Assembly (NCBI RefSeq): GCF_000971985.1
Contig: NZ_LAQQ01000005.1
Coordinates: forward strand, 548,979 to 612,978
From: Paenibacillus dauci
GTDB lineage: Bacteria > Bacillota > Bacilli > Paenibacillales > Paenibacillaceae
Length of the DNA stretch: 64,000 nt
Reading direction: 5' to 3'
Shown: piece by piece, positions 53,944 to 63,509 of the stretch
Numbering within the stretch: position 1 is the first letter of the stretch
Layout of the letters: the number at the start of each line of letters is the position of its first letter
Notes under the pieces: model-generated
The model's database searches: none
What the model saw: only the letters and a program-made list of their open reading frames with translations
What the model was told of the DNA's origin: nothing
Program-made: the position numbers and the translations under genes

Positions 53944-55170
53944 ATGAAACTGGAACCTGCAATTCATAAATGGAAAAAGACAACGATTACTATTGCAGCA
54001 ACGTTGCCATTATTTGCTGCTCTGCTGCCTTCCCTTTTATCCCATTCGACAATTGATTCTTATAATGCACCAACCCAGCGCTACCTGGTTGCCTACTCTG
54101 GAGAAGCCGGCAAGCAGGCAATTAGCCAGCTTGCCGACACCGATGTAACTATGCTGGATCAATTGCAAATGGCTGCTGTCGATCTGACTGCTTCACAAAA
54201 AGATCAACTGATTCATCAAAATGGAATTACCAGCATCCAACCGAATGAAGTATATGCTTCAGCCGCCCAGGCTTTTGCTCCAACAGTCAAAGCTATAACG
54301 GTCAAACCCAATGAACAAGCTTCCTGGGGGTACGGCATGATCGATGCACAGATACCTCTCCAGGCAGGTTATACCGGTAAAGGTATTAAAGTAGCCATTC
54401 TTGATACAGGCATCTCGGCTCATCCGGAACTGAAAATTGCAGGTGGTGCCTCCGTTGTAAATTATACATCTTCCTACGCCGATGATAACGGTCATGGTAC
54501 ATTCATCGCCGGCGTTATCGGTGCACAGGATAACGGCAGCGGTTTGATCGGTGAAGCTCCAGATGCACAGATCTACGGCGTCAAGATTCTGGATAGCAAA
54601 GGCAACGGTTCTACCGAAGATCTCGCCAAAGGGATCAACTGGGCTATCCAGAATCATATGGATATCGTAAATATGTCGATTGCCTTCCCTCAAAACTCTC
54701 CAGCTGTAGAACAGATGATTGCTACTGCAGACGCCAAAGGCATTCTACTGATTGCTGCTGCTGGCAACAAAGGCACAGCGGATGCCACTACAGATACGAT
54801 CGAATATCCTGCCAAAAATGCCGATCAGGTTATTGCAGTCACTGCGGTGGATGATACACTGCAGCGTGCCACATTCTCTGCCAGCGGTCCTGAAGCAGAT
54901 GTAGCTGCTCCCGGAGTAAGCATTGTAAGCACAGCCAGCAACGGCAAATATGAGCTTCGTAATGGTACCTCTGTAGCCGCTCCCTTTGTAACAGGAATGG
55001 CTGCTGTACTCAAACAGGCTCATCCGGAACTGACCAATGCCCAGCTGCGTGAAGCAATCGAGAAAAGCAGTATCGATCTTGGTCAACCTGGCAAAGATAA
55101 TCTATACGGATATGGAATGATTAGCTTTAACCATCTGTTTGACCAAACGATCCTCCCTGCTTCCAAGTAA
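53944..55170 (+). CDS. Secreted S8 subtilisin-family serine protease
   Basis: 408 residues. Signal peptide (hydrophobic about 16-32), I9-like propeptide (RYLVAYSGEAGKQAISQLADTDVTMLDQLQMAAVDLT), then the mature protease. Catalytic Asp in VAILDTGIS (about 153), His in DDNGHGTFIAG (about 183) and Ser in NGTSVAAPFVTGMA (about 340). Oxyanion Asn in AAAGNKG. An extracellular protease like subtilisin E. Alone between two terminators, so monocistronic. Confidence 0.94.
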   Translation: MKLEPAIHKWKKTTITIAATLPLFAALLPSLLSHSTIDSYNAPTQRYLVAYSGEAGKQAISQLADTDVTMLDQLQMAAVDLTASQKDQLIHQNGITSIQPNEVYASAAQAFAPTVKAITVKPNEQASWGYGMIDAQIPLQAGYTGKGIKVAILDTGISAHPELKIAGGASVVNYTSSYADDNGHGTFIAGVIGAQDNGSGLIGEAPDAQIYGVKILDSKGNGSTEDLAKGINWAIQNHMDIVNMSIAFPQNSPAVEQMIATADAKGILLIAAAGNKGTADATTDTIEYPAKNADQVIAVTAVDDTLQRATFSASGPEADVAAPGVSIVSTASNGKYELRNGTSVAAPFVTGMAAVLKQAHPELTNAQLREAIEKSSIDLGQPGKDNLYGYGMISFNHLFDQTILPASK

Positions 55171-55287
55171 ACAGAATTCTCTTATCTGAAATCTATCGGC
55201 AGAAATACAGCACACCTTCCCACAGCTTTGGGAATCGGATCGATGCTCAGGATGAGTACCAGTTTCCATAATAGCTTCACATTATAT

Positions 55288-55328
55288 CCAAAAGAGCTGC
55301 CTTCCCAAGTGGAAAGCAGCTCTTTTGG
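55288..55328. terminator. Bidirectional terminator after the subtilase gene
   Basis: 13-base perfect arms CCAAAAGAGCTGC and its complement, 15-base loop, T-rich on both strands. It lies between convergent genes. Confidence 0.85.
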
Positions 55329-55422
55329 ATTGACTATCATGATGAACCATCCTCGAGGTAAGGGCAGTTGCATTTTCATTTCTTCAACTTCTATCCAAAT
55401 TCCGACTGGATCTGAAGCTGTG

Positions 55423-56205
55423 TCAGATTTCTCCGACAGAGACATTCCTGCCCATCCACTGCAATTCGTTATCCATAATCACATAATCCGTCCAATTCAG
55501 GTCTTCACGTACCCAATCGTGATATTCCAGCACCTGTCTATACAACAGCTCCAGCGAGCCTCTGGACGGCTCTGTCATCAGCTCACTTATAGTCTTCAGC
55601 AGTCCGTCCGGCTTTTTGCGGGCATGTTCCAATGTATGTATAAGCCATTTATGACCGGGGTACAGCATTTCATTGTGAGCCAGAATAAGCCTTCCTCCAA
55701 ACAGGATCAGATTCATGACCGACTGACGCAGCAGATAGGGTTCTTCCGTTACAAAAGCTTTGCAGCATTCCTGATACCATGCTTCGAATTGGGCATAAAA
55801 ACGATTGATATTGTCCTGCTTTTGCTGAAAAGGATATTCCGTAATATCATTGATCCGACTTCGCAGATCAGATAATCGCGAGAATACAATCACTACTTCC
55901 ATAAATGCAGCCCGTGCAGGCTCGCTGCCAAAGCGCGCGACTTTGTCCATATATCCCGGTGAAATGTACCTCCCGGTTATGCCCTGAACGGCAGCACCAT
56001 CCTGATCGACCTCCCGGTAGTGTAAAGATCCTTTTTGCAGACGCTGTTCGAATTCCTCATCCGTAATGATAATCATGACTTCCGGCCCTGCCGCCTCGCT
56101 TGTCGTGCTGTATATTTCAGTGCCTCTCAGCAGAACTCCCAATATGGAAGGATGCTTCTGCAGATGTTCACTCCATTTCGATAAATTACCCGAAAAAATA
56201 CTCAT
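55423..56205 (-). CDS. Nucleotidyltransferase-like protein under a Fur box
   Basis: 260 residues; ATG after AAGGAGG. The N-terminal 100 residues look like a nucleotidyltransferase fold (ILGVLLRGTEIYSTTSEAAGPEVMIIITDEEFEQRL), in the place of the GSxxxGxxxxxSDxD signature, but the G-S and D-x-D residues are altered, so catalysis is doubtful. The C-terminal part is helical (MNLILFGGRLILAHNEMLYPGHKWLIHTLEHARKKP), resembling the helical domain of aminoglycoside nucleotidyltransferases. A perfect Fur box lies 29 bases upstream, so expression should rise when iron is scarce. Role unknown. Confidence 0.7.
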   Translation of the reverse strand: MSIFSGNLSKWSEHLQKHPSILGVLLRGTEIYSTTSEAAGPEVMIIITDEEFEQRLQKGSLHYREVDQDGAAVQGITGRYISPGYMDKVARFGSEPARAAFMEVVIVFSRLSDLRSRINDITEYPFQQKQDNINRFYAQFEAWYQECCKAFVTEEPYLLRQSVMNLILFGGRLILAHNEMLYPGHKWLIHTLEHARKKPDGLLKTISELMTEPSRGSLELLYRQVLEYHDWVREDLNWTDYVIMDNELQWMGRNVSVGEI

Positions 56206-56233
56206 AAAGACCTCCTTCTATCTTTCTTCTAAT

Positions 56234-56248
56234 TGATAATGATTATCA
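56234..56248. promoter_or_regulatory. Fur box upstream of the nucleotidyltransferase-like gene
   Basis: TGATAATGATTATCA is a perfect 7-1-7 inverted repeat and the B. subtilis Fur consensus at every position. The neighbouring ATTATTAATTATTA extends the AT-rich site toward the longer enterobacterial form. Confidence 0.85.
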
Positions 56249-56374
56249 TTATTAATTATTAAAATCATTGTATATGAACATCCCCTGTTTTGGCAAGGGA
56301 TTGTGAGCAGAATGTGTCTAATTACAGAGCTGATCCGTTGATATTTTGTAACAAAACTCTTTATAGCCCATACA

Positions 56375-56408
56375 AAACAGGCCTTATCGCTGTGGATAAG
56401 ACCTGTTG
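56375..56408 (-). terminator. Terminator after fumC
   Basis: AACAGGCCTTATC (56376-56388) pairs, one mismatch, with GATAAGACCTGTT (56395-56407). On the minus strand TTTTGTA follows. Confidence 0.78.
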
Positions 56409-56472
56409 TACATACATTTGAAAATAAACTAATTGCTAATTAGCGGATCAGATCTGAATGCTAAACGTGTAA

Positions 56473-57861
56473 TCAGGCTTTGGGATGAATCATTTTGGAT
56501 GGATCAACGTACTCGTTGAACTGTTCTTCGGTCAGCAATCCACTTTGAAGAGTCGCTTCCTTGAGTGACAGCCCTTCCTTATGTGCATGCTTGGCAATTT
56601 TCGCTGCATTCTCATAACCGATATGCGGATTGAGTGCTGTAACCAGCATCAAAGAGTTATCCAGATTATGCTGAATTTGCTCTGTATTCGCTTCAATACC
56701 AACCGCGCAGTGATCATTGAACGATACAATGGAATCAGCCAGCAGCTGCACCGATTGCAGGAAATTGTAGATGATTACTGGCTTGAACACATTCAGTTCA
56801 AAGTTACCCTGGCTGGCTGCAAAACCAATCGTAGCATCATTACCCATCACCTGAGTCACTACCATCGTCATCGCCTCGGATTGGGTCGGATTGACTTTAC
56901 CAGGCATGATAGAACTACCAGGCTCGTTGGCAGGAATCGTCAGTTCACCCAGACCGCTGCGTGGGCCGCTTGCCAGCCAGCGCACATCATTGGCAATTTT
57001 CATTAGATCGGCTGCCAGTGCTTTCAGCGCACCATGAGCATATACCACTTCGTCATGACTGGTCAGCGCATGGAACTTGTTTGGCGCCGAGACAAACAGC
57101 TTGCCAGTCAGTTCGGAAATATTGGCTGCGACCAGACGTCCAAAGTCCGGATGGGCATTGATACCTGTACCTACTGCTGTACCACCAATCGCCAATTCCT
57201 TCATCTCTGCTGTGCTGGTATTAATCATACGGCTGCTCTTGTGCAGCATAGTCTCCCAGCCACTGATTTCCTGACCCAATGTCAGCGGAGTAGCATCCTG
57301 CAGATGGGTACGTCCAATTTTGATCAGATCCATAAACTCTGTAGCCTTTTGCTGCAACGTCTCCTGGAGACGGGCAATAGCTGGCAGCAGGATATCTTCG
57401 ACAGCCAGTACACCTGCTACATGCAGTGCAGTCGGGAATGTATCATTGGAGCTCTGGGACATGTTCACATCATCATTGGGATGAAGGCGCTCGGTTTTGC
57501 CAGCTTCCTCGAGCAGCTGATTACCACGGTGGGCAATTACTTCATTCACATTCATGTTGGACTGGGTACCACTGCCTGTCTGCCATACGACGAGCGGGAA
57601 ATGCTCATCCCATTTTCCTGTCAGAATCTCATCGGCTGCCTTAACAATAGCCTCGGATTTGTCGGCTGACAGTTTACCCAGCTTTTCATTCGCCAGAGCG
57701 GCGCTTTTCTTGAGAATGGCAAAAGCATAAATAACCTGAATCGGCATGCGTTCTCCACCGATTTTGAAATTTTCTTTGCTGCGCTGTGTCTGTGCTCCCC
57801 ACAATTTATCGGCAGGGACATTAATTTCACCAATTGTATCCTTCTCCACACGGTATTCCAC
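56473..57861 (-). CDS. fumC: Fumarate hydratase, class II
   Basis: 462 residues, the standard length. Signature [16 protein letters not shown] near residue 317, and [13 protein letters not shown] and [15 protein letters not shown] regions with the catalytic His. It hydrates fumarate to malate in the TCA cycle. GTG at 57861 lies ten bases after AAAGGAGG; an ATG at 57891 gives a ten-residue extension overlapping that site. Monocistronic. Confidence 0.95.
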   Translation of the reverse strand: MEYRVEKDTIGEINVPADKLWGAQTQRSKENFKIGGERMPIQVIYAFAILKKSAALANEKLGKLSADKSEAIVKAADEILTGKWDEHFPLVVWQTGSGTQSNMNVNEVIAHRGNQLLEEAGKTERLHPNDDVNMSQSSNDTFPTALHVAGVLAVEDILLPAIARLQETLQQKATEFMDLIKIGRTHLQDATPLTLGQEISGWETMLHKSSRMINTSTAEMKELAIGGTAVGTGINAHPDFGRLVAANISELTGKLFVSAPNKFHALTSHDEVVYAHGALKALAADLMKIANDVRWLASGPRSGLGELTIPANEPGSSIMPGKVNPTQSEAMTMVVTQVMGNDATIGFAASQGNFELNVFKPVIIYNFLQSVQLLADSIVSFNDHCAVGIEANTEQIQHNLDNSLMLVTALNPHIGYENAAKIAKHAHKEGLSLKEATLQSGLLTEEQFNEYVDPSKMIHPKA

Positions 57862-58073
57862 TTGAGTGAATCCTCCTTTGGATCGAATCATCTGTAATTG
57901 TTGTAATCAATTCGTTTATGAACCTCTATAATTGTAACGCTTACATACTCTAAAAATCCACCAATTTTGTATAAATGTGACCATTCTGCTGTATCCGGCA
58001 AATTGCAAAATCATTGCATCTTGTCTGCTGCCGTTTTTCATTCCATATTGAACCTGAAGTAGACATGATCCTT

Positions 58074-58751
58074 TTAATCGGGAATACACCAGTCAATCGG
58101 CTGCATACCATGTGATTCCAAAAATGCATTGGCTTTGGAAAATGGCCGACTGCCAAAAAAGCCCCGATGTGCAGATAGTGGACTCGGATGCGGTGAAGTA
58201 ATAACAAAATGCTTATTACGGTCAATCTGAGCTCCCTTGCGCTGCGCATGGCTGCCCCAGAGAATAAATACCACCGGTTCCTCCCTTGTATTCACAGCTT
58301 CCACTACACGGTCTGTAAAGGCCTCCCAGCCTTTGTTCTGATGCGAAGCAGCCTGGCCTCTGCGCACTGTGAGTACAGCATTCAGCAGCAGTACCCCCTG
58401 CTCTGCCCAATGAATCAGTGAGCCATGCGCCGGTACTGGACAACCGAGGTCCTCATGCAGCTCCTGATAAATATTATGTAGAGAAGGCGGTACAGATACA
58501 CCAGGTTTGACCGAGAAACTGAGTCCATGGGCCTGCCCCGGTCCATGATACGGATCTTGTCCGAGAATAACTACCCTTGTCGAAGCGAGCGAAGTATAAT
58601 GCAGCGCATTATAGATATCGTACATATCCGGGTAGATTGTCTGGGTGCGATATTCCTGAGCCAGAAATTGCCGCAGTTCCAGATAGTATGGCTGACTCAG
58701 TTCCGACTCCAGCACCTCTGCCCAGTCATTGCGAAAAATCGTTTTGCTCAT
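58074..58751 (-). CDS. ung: Uracil-DNA glycosylase
   Basis: 225 residues from the ATG at 58751, following AAGGAGT; an in-frame ATG at 58781 is less likely. Catalytic water-activating Asp in VVILGQDPYHGPGQAHGLSFSV, NTREEPVVFILWGSHA, and the DNA-binding loop HPSPLSAHRGFFGSRPFSKAN with catalytic His. It removes uracil from DNA as the first step of base excision repair. Confidence 0.96.
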   Translation of the reverse strand: MSKTIFRNDWAEVLESELSQPYYLELRQFLAQEYRTQTIYPDMYDIYNALHYTSLASTRVVILGQDPYHGPGQAHGLSFSVKPGVSVPPSLHNIYQELHEDLGCPVPAHGSLIHWAEQGVLLLNAVLTVRRGQAASHQNKGWEAFTDRVVEAVNTREEPVVFILWGSHAQRKGAQIDRNKHFVITSPHPSPLSAHRGFFGSRPFSKANAFLESHGMQPIDWCIPD

Positions 58752-58856
58752 GCGTAGACTCCTTTGCCATGCAGATTGCAAATAACAGTATTCAAGGTTG
58801 TAGATTTCTTCTATGTATTATTAAAACATATCCGGCCGAATTCCAAAAGCACACAC

Positions 58857-58886
58857 AAACAGCCCTTTCTCTCCAAGAAAGGACTG
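58857..58886 (-). terminator. Terminator after the soluble chemoreceptor gene
   Basis: ACAGCCCTTTCT and AGAAAGGACTGT (one mismatch) around a short loop. The minus-strand flank is T-rich (TGTTTGTGTGT). Confidence 0.7.
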
Positions 58887-58914
58887 TCCGGTATAACCAT
58901 TTATTCAGCAAAAA

Positions 58915-59796
58915 TTACAGGCGAGATTTGAGGAACGTATCCATGAACTTTTTGAAATCACGGCTCACTGTATTAAGATTGCTAACCACGGTGCTGAATT
59001 CATTAACCAGCTGTGCCTGTTCATTTGACGATACGGCAATAGCAGAGATTTCTTTTTCCATTTGCAAAATGGACTGCTGTACGCCTCCCAGTGAGCTCTC
59101 GATATTCTGGGTAGCATTTTTGGTATCGACAGACAATTTACGTACTTCGGAAGCAACAACGCCGAATCCGGCACCAGCTTCGCCGACACGGGCAGCTTCA
59201 ATAGCAGCATTCAGTCCAAGCAAGTTGGTTTGTTCCGAGATTTCACGGATAAATCCGGCTACCTGATTGACTTCTTTGGAGTTTTCTACTGCTTTGCTGG
59301 TATTGCTCTGGATCTCCGCAGTTGTAGCAGACAGCTGTTGGGATTGCGCTGCAATCAATTGGACCATATCGCTCAATTGATTACTGATTTTCTCGATTTC
59401 TACGGTTACATTCGACATAAAGTCATTATGCTGCAGCGTGTAAGCTGAAGCGATGGCTCCGACGATATTGCCTTTTTTGTCCTTCAGTGGCACAGATGTA
59501 GCATCAAGTGCAAACCCGTAAGCCGATGCCGGTACACGATTGACAGAGATTTTACCATTGCGAAGCGCATTATTGAGGTTAACATCATCTGGAGAGATTG
59601 CTGTACCTTTTAACTTTAGATCCAATTCCTTGGCTGGTTTGTAATATTTGAATTCTTTGAGATCTGTTACGCCGAGCATCAGATCGTCGCCAACGACATG
59701 TTCAAAATATTTCATACATTCGACAACCATATCCACAATATTCATTTCATTACCGGAAGCAAATTCCTGGGATTCGTTTTTATAATTCATAGCCAT
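58915..59796 (-). CDS. Soluble YfmS-like chemoreceptor
   Basis: 293 residues with no membrane helix. The N-terminal sensing region (about 1-125, including [25 protein letters not shown] and a PAS-like [24 protein letters not shown]) is followed by a shortened signalling hairpin with tip [40 protein letters not shown]. subtilis YfmS has the same size and lacks a transmembrane segment. A cytoplasmic receptor for an internal or freely diffusing signal. Also close to globin/PAS-coupled soluble receptors. ATG after GGAGG with a 12-base gap. Confidence 0.87.
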   Translation of the reverse strand: MAMNYKNESQEFASGNEMNIVDMVVECMKYFEHVVGDDLMLGVTDLKEFKYYKPAKELDLKLKGTAISPDDVNLNNALRNGKISVNRVPASAYGFALDATSVPLKDKKGNIVGAIASAYTLQHNDFMSNVTVEIEKISNQLSDMVQLIAAQSQQLSATTAEIQSNTSKAVENSKEVNQVAGFIREISEQTNLLGLNAAIEAARVGEAGAGFGVVASEVRKLSVDTKNATQNIESSLGGVQQSILQMEKEISAIAVSSNEQAQLVNEFSTVVSNLNTVSRDFKKFMDTFLKSRL

Positions 59797-60255
59797 CTGT
59801 TATTCATTCCTCCATCATATATGCTTATATCCTGTCAGCTGTGCCTACCTCGAATAGAATCAGGCGATCTGGCTGCTGTTTGGATTCGATAAAATAGCCC
59901 TTAATTTAATTTCGTCCGCACGGGATCATAAATGAATAGCTAAGACATTAAAGTTTAGGTTTTGAGTCATTGCTCTACACATCCAAATAGGCAAATTCGA
60001 CTATGGATACCGCTTTCAAAAATGGATACGCCGGGAACGGGTTTTAGCTGATGAAAAATGTATAGGACTTTATATGTAATCTTGCATGGATATCTCGGTA
60101 CTTTACTGTAGAACAATACTTTTAACTAAAAGTATTTACTTTTTAACTCAATATGATTTTTTTATCATATGCTATTTACACGCTTACAAAATCATTTACA
60201 CAGCGATAAACTAAAAAAATTAAAAATATTTTTTATCTCTTTTGAAAGTCTCATT

Positions 60256-60285
60256 TTGACATTAATAATCGTTTTTTGCTACTAT
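60256..60285 (+). promoter_or_regulatory. Sigma-A promoter upstream of tal
   Basis: TTGACA (60256-60261), an 18-base spacer and TACTAT (60280-60285). The predicted leader is about 300 bases, unusually long for this gene. Confidence 0.55.
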
Positions 60286-60319
60286 ATGTTGATTATTCAA
60301 ATCGATAAAATCAACATAT
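60284..60319 (+). repeat. 11-base perfect inverted repeat at the tal transcription start
   Basis: ATATGTTGATT (60284-60294) and AATCAACATAT (60309-60319), separated by 14 bases. Overlaps the -10 element, so it could be a repressor operator, or a hairpin at the 5' end of the RNA. Confidence 0.65.
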
Positions 60320-60596
60320 CGGTTTGGTTTTATCTTTGAATGATTGTAAAGCGAAGGTCAAAACCTGTTGGACCCATTGTGTGAAGTTTGGAATTGTGGT
60401 AAAAACTAAATATAGTAATAATTTTTAAGCGATTTGTACGGACAAATAAACATCTGGTATTGGGTGTACATATGTATGGTAATGGGTAATGTACACATAT
60501 GCATCTCCCGATAGCGCAGTTGATGATGTCGCTGGCAAGTTGCAATTATGCTTAGGCGCTATACACTATATATATCTACTGAGGAGGAAAAGAGAA

Positions 60597-61277
60597 ATGA
60601 AATTTTTCTTGGACACAGGTAACATTGAGGAAATTAAACGTATTGCCCGCTTGGGAATCGTAGACGGTGTAACCACTAACCCTTCCCTGATCGCCAAAGA
60701 AGGTCGCGTATTTAAAGATGTAATCGACGAGATCTGTGCAATCATCGACGGACCAGTAAGTGCTGAGGTTGTTAGCCTTGATGCTGAAGGTATGTTGAAA
60801 GAAGCTCACGAGATTGCAAAATGGGCACCAAACATCGTTATCAAACTGCCTATGACTGAAGAAGGTCTGTATGCTTGTAATCAGCTTTCCAAAGAAGGCA
60901 TCAAAACAAACGTAACACTGATCTTCACACCTGCTCAAGGTCTGATGGCTGCCAAAGCTGGCGCTACATTCATCAGCCCATTCGTAGGCCGTCTGGATGA
61001 TATCGGTATCGATGGTATGCAGCTCATCCGTGACCTGCGTCAAATCCTGGACACTTATGGTCTGAAATCCGAAATCATCGCAGCAAGTATCCGTAACCTG
61101 GAGCATGTAAGAGAAGCAGCACTGGCTGGTGCACACATCTCTACAATCCCTGGTACACTGGTACCTACACTGTGGAAACACCCACTGACAGATAGCGGTA
61201 TCGAGCGCTTCCTGAAAGACTGGGAAACTGTTCCACAAGCAAAAGAAGCAGTAAAAGAAGAAGCAGGATCCAAATAA
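60597..61277 (+). CDS. tal: Transaldolase, fructose-6-phosphate aldolase-like
   Basis: 226 residues, the short MipB/YwjH class. [37 protein letters not shown], Schiff-base Lys in [12 protein letters not shown] (about residue 85), and [14 protein letters not shown] (TFVSPFVGR-type motif). It moves a three-carbon unit in the pentose phosphate pathway, or cleaves fructose-6-phosphate; the two cannot be told apart by eye. ATG after GAGGAGG. Preceded by the 800-base gap with a long leader. Confidence 0.9.
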   Translation: MKFFLDTGNIEEIKRIARLGIVDGVTTNPSLIAKEGRVFKDVIDEICAIIDGPVSAEVVSLDAEGMLKEAHEIAKWAPNIVIKLPMTEEGLYACNQLSKEGIKTNVTLIFTPAQGLMAAKAGATFISPFVGRLDDIGIDGMQLIRDLRQILDTYGLKSEIIAASIRNLEHVREAALAGAHISTIPGTLVPTLWKHPLTDSGIERFLKDWETVPQAKEAVKEEAGSK

Positions 61278-61348
61278 GTAAATTTTTATTTAAAAATGTA
61301 ACTTATTGGATCTCACCTTCCGATATAGTATATATGAAACCACACACC

Positions 61349-61381
61349 AAAAGCGGGAATCGTAATGATTCTCGCTTTTTC
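61349..61381 (+). terminator. Terminator after tal
   Basis: AAAAGCGGGAATC and GATTCTCGCTTTTT around a five-base loop, with a short T run. Confidence 0.8.
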
Positions 61382-61456
61382 TATTGATAATTTTAGTTGC
61401 ATTAATTATAATTGCATTAACATCTATTTTATTTAAGTTACTTATTATTTAAAATG

Positions 61457-61487
61457 TAATGCTTATTTCGAACAATCTAATGCTTAT
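61457..61487. repeat. Two direct TAATGCTTAT repeats upstream of the MarR-MFS pair
   Basis: TAATGCTTAT at 61457-61466 and again at 61478-61487, spaced 21 bases (two helical turns), just before the MarR ribosome site. Possible tandem operator for the MarR protein. Confidence 0.5.
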
Positions 61488-61505
61488 CCTGAAAGGAGCT
61501 GTAGT

Positions 61506-61946
61506 ATGAAAGAACTGGATTCGATCGGATTCCTGCTGGGCAGCACATACCGCAAAGTAAGTAATATGTTTGCGAGCCGGCTCAAAGAATACGATATTAC
61601 ACCGGAGCAATGGAGTATCCTCTACTATATCTGTGCACGTGAAGGAATGAATCAGAAAGAGCTCGCTTCCCATGCATATAAGGATCAGCCGACCACTGCA
61701 CGTATTCTCGACGTACTTCATCGTAAAAATCTGATCCGCAAGGAAATTGATCCACAGGATCGCCGGGCTTTTCTCGTGTATCCCAATGCAGAAGGTCGTC
61801 AACTGATGGAAAAAGCACATGAGATTGAAAAAGAACACAATGACAAGATCGCTTCGATGGTCACCCCGGAGCAAATGAACGAGCTGCACGAGCTGCTGCG
61901 AGAACTTCGGTCCCGTCTGGAAGAAAATCCGAGTCATCTGGAATAG
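61506..61946 (+). CDS. MarR family regulator
   Basis: 146 residues; ATG after AAAGGAG. Winged helix SRLKEYDITPEQWSILYYICAREGMNQKELASHAYKDQPTTARILDVLHRKNLIRKEIDPQDRRAFLVYPNAEG (about residues 20-95). Long C-terminal helix. 23 bases ahead of an MFS gene on the same strand, so it most likely represses that operon. Confidence 0.9.
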   Translation: MKELDSIGFLLGSTYRKVSNMFASRLKEYDITPEQWSILYYICAREGMNQKELASHAYKDQPTTARILDVLHRKNLIRKEIDPQDRRAFLVYPNAEGRQLMEKAHEIEKEHNDKIASMVTPEQMNELHELLRELRSRLEENPSHLE

Positions 61947-61969
61947 AGAAATGGAGAGAAATAAATACT

Positions 61970-63256
61970 ATGGAACAAATGGAACGCACCAATCTGGCCC
62001 AATCGACTACAGAGCAGCAGGATTCTCCTGTTGCTCGTCTATGGACCAAAGAATTTTTGATACTGACTGCCTGTAATCTGCTTGTTTTTCTGAATCTGCA
62101 TATGATTCTGTCTTCTCTTCCGCTGTATATGCGCGAGCATTTTCATGCGGGAGATTTTTATGTAAGTCTCTGTACCAGTTTGATGGCATTGGCTGCTATT
62201 ATTTCCCGTCTTTTCTCTGCCCGAGCGCTAGAACTGGGCAAACGCAATATTATTCTGTTCGGTGGTCTGGCTATCGCGCTGTTCGGAACGGTCGGTTATT
62301 ATTTTAGCGCGACTATTATTGCCTTACTGGTAATGCGCGTTATTTTTGGATTTGGCTTCGGAATGTACAGCACCACTTTCCCTACAATGGTATCGGATAT
62401 TATTCCGCGTAACCGTATGGGTGAAGGCATGGGCTATTTTGGATTGTCTACGACCATTTCCATGTCGATGGGACCACTGATCGGGATGTGGATCGAAAAG
62501 CAATATGGATTTACTCCGCTGGTCGCGCTAGGTTCGTTATTTATAATTATTCTGTTTCCACTGGCCTATAAGCTAATTGCCGGACAGAAAAAGCAGGCGC
62601 GTATAGCAGCGGATTCGCTCGCAGCCGAGACGGTCTCTTTACCTGCCGAACCGAAGCGGCCAGCCTCCAAGTTCGAGAAAAAGCTGTTGCTTCCGAGTCT
62701 GCTGAATTTCCTTATGTCGCTTACCTATGGTGGTCTGGTGAGCTTTATCGCTCTGTTTGGCGGAGAAGCCGGCATTGCCAATCCGGGATACTTTTTCCTG
62801 TTTAATGCCCTGGCAGTGGTGCTTGTTCGTCCTTTCTCCGGTAAAATCTATGACAGCAAAGGCCCCAAAGCATTGGTGGTTCCAGGTGCGGTTATGCTGA
62901 TCCTTGGTCTGGTATTGTTGTCCTTTGCCCATTCTACGCTTGGTCTGTTCGGCGCAGCACTCTGCTATGGGATAGGCTGGGGCGCCCTGCAGCCAACGAT
63001 GCAAACCTGGATGATTCAGGTAGTCAGTCCTCATCAACGCGGCATGGCCAATGGTATGTTCCTGAACTCACTGGATCTGGGAGTAGCGCTCGGTGCCATG
63101 ATTCTGGGTACGGTAGCGAGCCTGACCAGCTACACTTCGATGTACCGCTTCTCTGCGTTGTTTATCGTACTGTATATCGTAGTTGGTATTCTGTATATGG
63201 TCAAAGCAAAAGGGACACCTGCTCAGAGTCAGAATGTGCATATCAAAGTTAAATAA
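61970..63256 (+). CDS. MFS transporter
   Basis: 428 residues with about twelve membrane segments and a cytoplasmic middle loop (about residues 200-235, Lys/Ala-rich). Motif A-like GIWFFSARALELGKRNII region after helix 2 and FPTMVSDIIPRNRMGEGMGYFGLSTTIS, as in the YfmO/staphylopine-type and CynX-like exporters. Drug or metabolite export is inferred from the MarR partner. ATG after GGAGAG. Second gene of the MarR pair. Confidence 0.87.
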   Translation: MEQMERTNLAQSTTEQQDSPVARLWTKEFLILTACNLLVFLNLHMILSSLPLYMREHFHAGDFYVSLCTSLMALAAIISRLFSARALELGKRNIILFGGLAIALFGTVGYYFSATIIALLVMRVIFGFGFGMYSTTFPTMVSDIIPRNRMGEGMGYFGLSTTISMSMGPLIGMWIEKQYGFTPLVALGSLFIIILFPLAYKLIAGQKKQARIAADSLAAETVSLPAEPKRPASKFEKKLLLPSLLNFLMSLTYGGLVSFIALFGGEAGIANPGYFFLFNALAVVLVRPFSGKIYDSKGPKALVVPGAVMLILGLVLLSFAHSTLGLFGAALCYGIGWGALQPTMQTWMIQVVSPHQRGMANGMFLNSLDLGVALGAMILGTVASLTSYTSMYRFSALFIVLYIVVGILYMVKAKGTPAQSQNVHIKVK

Positions 63257-63509
63257 AACAACCTGATCCTCTCAAGAAGCTGCAACCGTGCTGCGATACA
63301 TGCTAATCATTCTTCAGTGCTATTGTCAGTTTCGCCCAGAAAAAAGAAGCCAGCCGACTCCCTCCCTGTCTTTACAGCAAAGCAGACGATCATCGTGGAT
63401 TTCATTTATACCCTCTCCTTTATCTGAATGCAGGGTTAGTATAAAATGAACTCAAACCAAAAAACGTATGCACGATGTGAAAGATACGATCAGGGAGGAT
63501 AGCGCAGCG

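Larger units (their letters stand above)
59797..60596. other. 800-base intergenic region with long structured leader of tal
   Basis: No convincing gene. It carries a sigma-A-like promoter (60256-60285), an inverted repeat right after it (60284-60319), a second perfect eight-base repeat (GTGTACAT at 60464-60471, ATGTACAC at 60489-60496) and possible paired elements near 60500-60560. The stretch 59900-60240 is AT-rich and shows no clear structure. See the tal leader finding. Confidence 0.5.

Noticed and set aside
48001..55170. A larger nonribosomal peptide cluster around the A-T-R gene
   Set aside because: The receptor and subtilase flanking it are each bounded by terminators, and no other biosynthetic, export or PPTase gene is present.
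57933..57945. TGTAACGCTTACA upstream of fumC as a catabolite-responsive element
   Set aside because: One base short of the cre spacing. The inverted arms are only five bases, so it is not enough for a call.
60178..60193. TTTGTAAGCGTGTAAA-type sequence (minus strand) as a cre site
   Set aside because: Two mismatches in conserved positions and more than 400 bases from any gene start.
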